Made by a program: the position numbers and the translations under genes. A stretch of 64,000 nucleotides of DNA from Aphrocallistes beatrix (Eukaryota; Porifera; Hexactinellida; Sceptrulophora; Aphrocallistidae): NCBI GenBank assembly GCA_963281255.1, contig OY725506.1:1903001-1967000 (forward strand), in the 5' to 3' direction. Below, piece by piece: positions 57,416 through 64,000 of this stretch. The first letter of the stretch is position 1. Each line of letters opens with the position of its first letter. The notes under the pieces were generated by a model, which was given only the letters and a program-made list of their open reading frames with translations, did not search any database and had not been told where the DNA came from.

Positions 57416-59066
57416 CGGCCGTATTCACTAAGAACTTAAGATCGATCTTAAGATCGATCTTAGTGCTTAAGTCTTAAGTTCGATCTTAAGTCGTATTCAC
57501 TAAGATTGGTATTCACTAAGATTTAAGTTCGGTCTTAAGACCGAACTTAAGACCGAACTTTAAGCAACCTAGGGAGGTGTCTTAAGTATTGTAATTGATT
57601 CGATTTTCACTAATTACTCCATAAATGTTCAAACTTACTTCTGTCGAACATTGAATCTATCTTGATTGATATTAGACTTCAAATAAAATATTTTAAAAAC
57701 ATTTCTCTTATTGTGTGTAACATCGCAACATGTATCACATGCTATATTCGTGGCAAATTCTTCTTGGATTTGTATGAATAAACAAGCATACATTCTTTGA
57801 TCATATAATCATAGACTCATTCTAATATGCACAATTATAGAGACAGGCTTTATATATTGATTCACATGACTGATAATAATCACTTTGATCCTATTTTCCT
57901 ATTTACAATGATTTTCCCAGCGTTTCAATCGATAATAGTCACTCTGTTCTTCTATTAACTGCAGCAGAGAATACAGCCATCTGTTGGAACAAAACTTCAT
58001 GCTGTAATGGAAGTAAGTCTGCAGCCTTCAAGAGCTCGATCGAATCATCTTGCTCATCAACAGTTCGCCTTCTCTCCCGACTTTTCTTTGATGCTTTATA
58101 CGTTGTCTGGATTTCAATTTCTGGAGACTTTTTTCCTGATATCCTCTACAGCTCTGCCATGCCATGCACTGAGTTGAGTTTGGCTGTAAAGTCTCTCCAG
58201 ATTTGTTTCCTCCTTTTGTTTTTGTCAGCAGAATTTCCTGACCCTCTCAAAATCTCACCTGCTGACTCAATTTCATTAATGAGACTCACTCTTCTTCTCT
58301 GGTCCAATTTGCTTGCGGGATTTGTCCATTTTGGTCTGGTATTGTTAATGCAAGCACTCAGCAGCAATTTATATACACGGGAGGACGCCGACTTACCATA
58401 ACCATTAATGACACCAATTATTTTCGTAACACCAAATGACGCAGAAATTTTAACGTCGATAGAGTTCAATTTATTGTTCTTCTCATATCCAGTGTTTATA
58501 ATTTGTCTTAGAGAGCTTTTCATGTTACAATATACAAAGACACTTGTCGTCTATATGTTTTGTTCAATATAATATTATGAATTCATGAGATACAACTTAT
58601 GCTCTTTGATAGCTCTTCCTTTGATATTGACTAGTGTAGAATAATTATAGATTACATACATAAAACATTGAATTTCATAATAGAATTCAAAGTTAAAACA
58701 AAGATTTCACCACAGATATTGTAAGACTCACCAGCAGACATTCCAGGCTGTACAACTACATAGTAGATAGAAGCTATGTCTTACAGGAGTGGGTTAATCA
58801 ATCTTATTTGCTCCTAATATTGACATTAATGGCCTCAATTTTGCTCAAAAAGAAGAAATATAGTTTATTTTCACTAGATCAATAATAAATGACTACTTGC
58901 CATCACCAATATTATACTTCAGTTTTGTATTTGATTAGTATAATGCTATATTCTAATCATATTAACCCTAACGTTATTTCTAAGTTCGATCTTAAGATCG
59001 ATCTTAACTAAGATCGATCTTAAGACTTAAGATCGATCTTAGTGCTTAAGATCTTAGTGAATACGG
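57416..59066. mobile_element. Harbinger-like element with ATCGAT palindrome arrays
   Basis: Ends GGCCGTATTCACTAAG / CTTAGTGAATACGG, with CTG (or TGC) on both sides as a 3-bp duplication. Multiple palindromes TTAAGATCGATCTTAA occupy both ends. The only gene is a minus-strand Myb/SANT-like frame. The tips match the element at 36190, but the palindrome core differs (ATCGAT instead of TTCGAA). Confidence 0.75.
58146..58523 (-). CDS. Myb/SANT-like protein of the Harbinger-like element
   Basis: 125 residues on the minus strand. The N-terminus is MKSSLRQIINTGYEKNNKLN. A middle basic/Trp part has RPKWTNPASKLDQRRRVSLI, then the SANT-like helices NEIESAGEILRGSGNSADKN and KRRKQIWRDFTAKLNSVHG. In Harbinger elements the Myb/SANT-like partner binds the element ends and carries the transposase to DNA. 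The frame ends at a TAG. An overlapping frame reads RAVEDIRKKVSRN, which would continue the domain, so a frameshift near 58150 is likely. Lysine-rich C-terminal sequence (TTYKASKKSRERRRTVDEQD) lies beyond. Confidence 0.6.
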   Translation of the reverse strand: MKSSLRQIINTGYEKNNKLNSIDVKISASFGVTKIIGVINGYGKSASSRVYKLLLSACINNTRPKWTNPASKLDQRRRVSLINEIESAGEILRGSGNSADKNKRRKQIWRDFTAKLNSVHGMAEL

Positions 59067-59099
59067 CTGCAGGTCGCTTCTTGGAGACACTCCGAGGAA

Positions 59100-60091
59100 T
59101 ATTTTCAATGATCTATCCCGAGTTTATGGCCGTGATGCTTGTTCAGAATCTACCGTCAAGAAGTGGAGTATTCGTTTTCGTGAGGGGAGAGAGGCGATAG
59201 CAGATGACCCTCGGGCTGGAAGACCGGTTACGGCGACCACCACTAATAATATCTCTCAGGTATCCAAAATGATTGAAGAACCACATATCACGATTGAGGG
59301 TATATTGCTAACCATGTTGATTTGTCATCGGGAACAGTTCATGAGATTTTGAGTTTGCATCTTGGCCTGAGGAAATTTTGTTCCCGTTGGGTCCCGCATT
59401 TGCTTTCTGACAGTCAAAAGAAGGCTCGATTGAATGCAGCTAAGTCTCTCCTGAAAATTTATGGTCATTGCAATGAAAGGCGATTATTCGAGATCTGTAT
59501 AGGAGATGAAACCTGGATACGGTTTTCAGCTGACATTACGTAACGAACAGAATAGAGTATGGCTCCCGAAAGGCACAGATCCACTTGCAATCCCCCGTCC
59601 GGACCACTGGGGCCGAAAGGTTATGTACACGATATTCTTTGATGCATATGGCCCAGTGTGTCAAATTTGCACCCCCAAAGGGTAGGACTGTTACAGGAAA
59701 CTTTTATGCAACGGTGATACTTCCTGCTATAAAGAAACACTATCTAGAGCGTCGTCCAGGATGTGGACTAAAATTATTGCACGATAATGCCAGACCCCAT
59801 AAATCGAAGCAGGTGAAGGACAAATTGGAGTCCATGAGGCTTGTCGAATTATATCACCCTCCTTATAGTCCAGACCTAGCACCCTGTGACTTTTGGCTAT
59901 TTGATGGTCTCAAAAAACACCTAGCAGGGAAGACTTTTGATGAGAGGATGCAACTTGGGAGGACAATTCAGCGGTACTTTAGAAACATCCCGGAAGAGGA
60001 GTATAAAAAGACATTTTATATGTGGGTAGAGCGGTTAACGCTCGTAGTTAAGTACAAGGGAGATTACTTTGAACATTTAGTAATGTTTTGA
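59100..60091 (+). pseudogene. Mariner transposase (DD34D), broken
   Basis: Reads FNDLSRVYGRDACSESTVKK and IRFREGREAIADDPRAGRPV (N-terminal HTH and linker), SSGTVHEILSLHLGLRKFCS with RWVPHLLS (second HTH, 59322 on), and EICIGDETWIRFSADIT (first Asp). A frame-shifted stretch precedes MAQCVKFAPPKGRTVTGNFY, LLHDNARPHKSKQVKDKLES (second Asp) and YSPDLAPCDFWLFDGLKKHL (third Asp). There are 34 residues between the last two Asp. The protein ends KYKGDYFEHLVMF. It is broken by two or three frame changes in the first half; the 168-residue second half is open. All three catalytic Asp survive. Confidence 0.85.
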
Positions 60092-60495
60092 TATGATATA
60101 ATGTGTATTGCCCCTTTTTCCATACTGAGTTACGAACTTTTTGAATGCCCTAAGTATATATTGGTAAACTCAGAATTTTTCCAAGGTATTTTGAATTTGA
60201 ACATGCTTTTTCCAGCTAATAAGAGTATGAATAGTATTTTAAATTAACACACAAAACACACCACAAATTAAGTTAATACACTTGCCAAGTTGAGGTAGAA
60301 ATATGTGTTGAGGGGCGGCATGAAATACATCCGCCCCGGGCGACATAGGTGTAAGCTACGCCTCTGCTTCAAAGCCACAACTTATGTTTGATATCTTAAA
60401 TGTATTATAGTGTATGGCTATAAAAAAGATTATCTGCATATTTTCACACCTTTATATACATATTTTCACACCATTTGATGAATTTTGAAAATAAT

Positions 60496-61199
60496 GCTAG
60501 AGACTAGCTTTCAACGGTTGACATGGGGTTTTTAGGGGTGTAGATTTCTAATATCATATTTTTAGATCTATATGATAAATTATTTGATTACTTTTGTTTA
60601 CATTAGATACATAAAGTAAACAAATCTCAAAAATAGGCTAGAGACTTGCTTTCAACGATTGACATGGGGTTTTCAGGGGTGTAGATTTCGAATATCATAT
60701 TTTCAGATCTATATGATAAATTATTTGTTTACTTTTGTTTACAATAGATATATAAAGTAAACAAATTACAAAAATATGCTAGAAACTTGCTTTCAACGGT
60801 TAACATGGGGTTTTCAGGGGTGTAGATTTCGAATATCATATTTTCAGATCTATATGATAAATTATTTGTTTACTTTTGTTTACAATAGATATATAAAGTA
60901 AACAAATTACAAAAAGATGCTAGAAACTTGCTTTCAACGGTTAACATGGGGTTTTCAGGAGTGTAGATTTCGAATATCATATTTTCAGATCTATATGATA
61001 AATTATTTGTTTACTTTTGTTTACAATAGATATATAAAGTAAACAAATTACAAAAATATGCTAGAAACTTGCTTTCAACGGGTTACATGGGGTTTTTAGT
61101 GGTGTAGATTCCGAATATCATATTTTCAGATCGAAATGATAAATTAATCGTATACTTTTGTTTACAATATTCATATAAAGTAAAAAATTCCCAAATAGG
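60496..61199 (+). repeat. Five tandem copies of a 141-bp unit
   Basis: Units start with GCTAGA at 60496, 60637, 60778, 60919 and 61060, spaced exactly 141 bases; the last ends at ~61198. Each contains TTGCTTTCAACGGTTAACAT, TTCAGATCTATATGATAAAT and a near-palindromic TTTACTTTTGTTTACAAT. The middle units are nearly identical and the outer ones more diverged. The array sits between the body and the 3' hairpin of the family 2 element. Confidence 0.9.
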
Positions 61200-61399
61200 T
61201 TAGATTGAGCAACTTCAGGCGCCCGCAGGGAGACTCTGCGGACACGCAGTGTCTGCAAGCCGCGCAGCGCAAGCAAGCGAAGCGCGCTTGTAATAATAAT
61301 AATAATATACATTTATATAGTGCAGATTCCATATTAATATGTTCAAGTGCGCTGTACAATTCAATAAAAGTAGGTGTGTGTTATGCATGTAGGTATCAT

Positions 61400-61662
61400 A
61401 TGTGTTGAATCATATGTGAGATATATTAATATACACATTCTCTTAAAATTTCAGCCTACACTTAAAATGGCTGAGTTATGGTCGAAAAACTGAAATTTCT
61501 TTATAAAAAAAGGAGACAAAGACGTCATGATTCTCCATGATGAGTGGACATTTCCGTCTGAGGTCAGAACATAATGGAGCCATAGCAAAAAGACTCCCAC
61601 ATGCCAAAAATCTGCTTTCTGTGCCTTGCAGTTTTCTCAATCAATTCGTTACAGATATATTT
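61400..61662 (-). mobile_element. Helentron-like family 1 fragment
   Basis: Minus-strand 5' half: GTAACGAATTGATTGAGAAA near 61655 through CTCAGCCATTTTAAGTGTAG to TGATTCAACACATATGATAC. The 3' hairpin is absent. An ATAATAATATACATTTATAT tract precedes it (61302-61318). Confidence 0.65.
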
Positions 61663-61762
61663 ATACAATGGAAGTTTTTAGAAATCCATTACTTGAAGTA
61701 ATTACACGAAACTTGTTTATTGTTCGTAGCAGGCCCTGTATTAAACACATAAAAAGGTGAAA

Positions 61763-61990
61763 AGGTGATGACCGTTATAGACAGGTAGTGGCCGTTATAG
61801 TCAAGTAGTGGCCGTTATAGACAGTTTAGGGTCAGTAAGGGACTACAAACTGGTGGTCGCTGGCCGCGTTGAGCAGGTGACCGCTATACACAGGTTCAAT
61901 ATTATAGAATTTCGGACGGGACTGTTCATTGGTGACCGCTATAGACAGGTGACCGTTATATAGAGTAACCGTTATAGCAGGTTCGACTGT
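61763..61990. mobile_element. Pogo-type element end with GACCGTTATAGACAGGT repeats
   Basis: The right end, inverted, reads CAGTCGAACCTGCTATAACG with TA following. At least five degenerate GCCGTTATAGACAGGT units precede it. No matching left end. Non-coding. Confidence 0.5.
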
Positions 61991-62382
61991 ATATATAAGT
62001 TGACTAATTCATTAATTCGTGATTAGTCAACTCAGATATACGTAGATATACAAGTATATATGTTATGGACCAAAGTGTAAATTGGCCAATATTTTAGAGA
62101 ATCTTGGCAAAAATCTTGGCTAAACGAAACTTTGGTTCAGCCAAAATTGTTGAGTTAACCTAAATTTGATGGAAGCATAATACATTATGGTTCAATATAA
62201 ATAGTACATTTATTTAATCTTATTGCGTTATGCGTTATGCGAGAGAGTAGTGATTATGATTACCAGTTGAGAAAATCCTTTAACGCTAATATAAAACTCA
62301 TTCATGTTAACAGTAATTAGCAATTCACAATAATTAATTAAAAATATTAACAATTCAACAAAGGTATGAGTCATTTGTACTA

Positions 62383-62560
62383 GTTACTTGCTCTGTTATG
62401 AAGGGGACAGGAGTAATCCATTTGTCACTTGCTCTGTTATGAGGGACAGGGTGTAATTCAGTTGTCACTTGCTCTGTTATGAGGAACAGGGTGTAGTTCA
62501 GTTGTCACTTGCTTTGTCACGAGGGACATGGTGTAATTCAGTTGTCAGCTGCTTTGCTAT
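62383..62560 (+). repeat. 40-bp minisatellite, four to five units
   Basis: Units TTGCTCTGTTATGAGGGACA followed by GGGTGTAATTCAGTTGTCAC repeat with a 40-base period. The first unit is slightly longer and the last is partial. It lies just upstream of the integrase-bearing fossil. Confidence 0.85.
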
Positions 62561-62639
62561 GAGAGGATGAACTTGTTTTGAAAAAAACAGGTTTTAAGTA
62601 TTCATTAACCCAGGAAGAAATGAAGAGAGATAAGTTTGC

Positions 62640-64000
62640 TAGTTAATTCTTCTGAGGATTTTGGCAAAAGCACCCATCTCCGAACAGCTGAGAAGTACAG
62701 CGTCAGTCGGTTTGGTGATATTGTCGAGCTGCATACCAAGGGTGGGGAGTTTCGAGGAAGAGAGAGAGCGCGTGCACTTTAGTAGTTGCCAAGGAAGATG
62801 TTTACGAGACCCTCTGCAAAGCACACGACAAGATCTGTCATGCAGTGAGGTTTAGAATGTAGGCCTATCTGGAGAGACATGTAAACTGCACATTACTCGC
62901 TCCATCTTGGACATATTTTTACGACTCTGCCCTATATGCCAGGAGAAAAGGGGAAGGTGACTGCGAAAAGGATTGTACACAAGCCAATCATTCCTCCAAC
63001 TGTTGGCCAGCGTGTACACTCTGACCTGATAGATTTACGAGTGCAGGAGGATAACGGGTACAAATACATCCTCAATTACCAGGACTGCTTTAGCAAGTTT
63101 ATTGTGTTGAGAGCGCTTAAAACGAAGTCAGCTGTAGAGGTGTGTGACCACCTGATCTCCATATTCTGTGAACATGGAGCACCTCACATCTTCCAGACAT
63201 ATAACGGAGGTGAATCTACTAATAACATGCTGAATATGGTACTGCTTACGGAGTGGAAGAGAACACGGTTCGTACATGGAGGCATCGGAAATCCACAGAT
63301 CAAGGAATCATTGAGTGAGCTAATCAAGATGTTGAGAAGCTGCTCTATGCCCGCCTCAAATCATTGAAAAGGCCAATGAACCAATGGGTGAGTGAGTTAA
63401 AATATGTTCAATATACTAAGAATACTGTAAAACATTCCGCTCTGGGCCGTAGTCCCTTTGGAGTACACTTTGGGAGGACCCCCCTGATCTATCTGTAGAT
63501 TTGATGTGTTACCCCAGGAGTTGATATACTCACTCAACACCGAGGACGATGTGGAGAAAGCTCTACAGTGGGGTAGCCAGATCATCGAATTCACTACTCA
63601 AACTACCGAGACTACAGCAGTTTATGTCCCACGACCCCCACTCTCTCGCATGACTCTTTGTCAGCCAGATGTGCCAATTCCTTCAGTCGATGTTTCTAAT
63701 CAAGTGGATAGAGACCAACAGCCTCAGCCATGTTCTTCATATAGCTCAGGACCTGTCCACGAGTACACCGAAGTTGAAGTTCCCTCATCGCCTCTCTCTT
63801 CTACTGACGAGCTGGATGAAACAATTCTCTCAGAGCTGTATCCAGTACTAGTTCAGGATGAGGATTCTTACGACTTGGAGGTTAGACCGCTTATTAGGAC
63901 TGATATTAGACCATTTGTTAACCCAAATGATAGACTTCTTCCTCCGATGTCGATCCAAAACTCCGATTTAACGAGAATGTTTGTGCTAATTGTGAACTGA
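62640..64000 (+). mobile_element. Integrase-bearing element fossil (KRBA2/SCAND3-like integrase)
   Basis: Fossil of an element carrying a DDE integrase, running off the window end. The forward frames at 62936-63367 and 63506-64000 show an integrase core of the type seen in KRBA2- and SCAND3-like proteins (HSDLIDLR, YILNYQDCFSKFIVLRAL) and a Ser/Pro-rich acidic C-terminal region. It is broken, with a few disablements in the core. Whether it derives from an LTR element or from a Ginger-like DNA transposon cannot be told without its ends, so it is treated as a fossil. Confidence 0.65.

Larger units (their letters stand above)
57173..60154 (+). mobile_element. DD34D mariner element split by a Harbinger-like element
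   Basis: Ends CTTAGAGCATTCAATAAGTT and, inverted, CTTAGGGCATTCAAAAAGTT, with TA on both sides (57171-57172, 60155-60156). The transposase gene resumes after the inner insertion. Removing the Harbinger-like copy leaves ~1.33 kb, the normal mariner length. Confidence 0.88.
57085..60366. mobile_element. hAT MITE with perfect 8-bp duplication, carrying a mariner
   Basis: Ends CAGTGGCGTAGCTAGG and, inverted, CAGAGGCGTAGCTTAC, flanked by CTTCAAAG (57077-57084, 60367-60374). Without the mariner it is ~300 bp, with CCGCCCCGGGCGGC palindromes near both ends. Non-coding itself. Confidence 0.88.
56797..61291 (+). mobile_element. Helentron-like family 2 element hosting a hAT/mariner/Harbinger nest
   Basis: 5' part TATTAAAATGCTAGGATTAT with a T/TTTG-rich tract and GAATTGATTGAAGAATTGGG. 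Its sequence is broken at 57085-60366 by the nested elements, resumes (GCCACAACTTATGTTTGATA), passes five 141-bp tandem repeats, and ends in the family 1-type hairpin (CGCAGTGTCTGC, GCGCAGCGCAAGCAAGCGAA) and GCGCGCTTGT. The shared 3' end with a different body shows families 1 and 2 use the same mobilising enzyme (inference). Confidence 0.7.

Noticed and set aside
60496-61199. Regular repeats as a CRISPR array
   Set aside because: Units are 141 bases, contiguous and without variable spacers; the genome is eukaryotic.
62383-62560. 40-bp repeats as a CRISPR array
   Set aside because: Direct tandem units without spacers; a minisatellite.

Overview
The window is AT-rich eukaryotic, almost certainly invertebrate-animal, DNA. 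It holds one recognisable host gene and a very dense, repeatedly nested mass of transposable elements. The host gene is a NEDD4-family HECT ubiquitin ligase of the ITCH/WWP/Su(dx) group on the minus strand. Its last coding exon (26420-27574) carries the whole HECT domain. An upstream exon (44124-44332) carries the second part of one WW domain and a complete further WW domain. The two exons meet in phase 0 across a predicted 16.5-kb intron packed with transposons. The lineage cannot be fixed from this sequence; large introns, spliceosomal signals, WW-HECT architecture and the mix of P, Ginger, Harbinger, MULE, Tc1/mariner and Helentron-like elements all point to a metazoan.

Region 1-8.7 kb: copies of a long fold-back repeat (family A) carrying a pogo-type MITE, a DD37D Tc/mariner relic and a hAT-like MITE, followed by a truncated Tc1 relic and sparse sequence. 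Region 8.7-18.1 kb: two inverted copies of a 1.6-1.9-kb non-coding TTAA-flanked repeat (family B) around a THAP-domain P-element relic. That relic contains a small TIR element, which contains a MULE (9-bp duplication), which contains a tRNA-derived SINE. Region 18.5-26.4 kb: a MITE with a non-autonomous Ginger inside it, another B copy, a fossil Ty3/gypsy pol fragment, and Tc1 and DD37D relics. Region 26.4-44.3 kb: the WWP/ITCH-like gene and its intron. Region 44.3-51.7 kb: further Helentron-like, Tc/mariner, A/B and hAT repeats.

Region 51.7-56.3 kb is the best element: a 4.16-kb Ginger DNA transposon that looks structurally complete. It has ~200-bp near-identical inverted repeats, a GTAC duplication, an intron-split DD35E integrase and a C-terminal OTU cysteine-protease exon, and it sits inside a Helentron-like copy. 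Region 56.4-61.3 kb is a four-layer nest: a Helentron-like element with five 141-bp tandem repeats holds a hAT MITE, which holds a DD34D mariner, which holds a Harbinger-like element that carries a Myb/SANT-like gene. The window ends in a fossil integrase-bearing element (from about 62.6 kb).

Most elements name themselves through target duplications and terminal repeats that can be read directly. The Helentron-like family (about fifteen copies or pieces, ending in a GCGCGCTTGT hairpin) acts as the main landing pad for later insertions, which gives a relative chronology of the locus.
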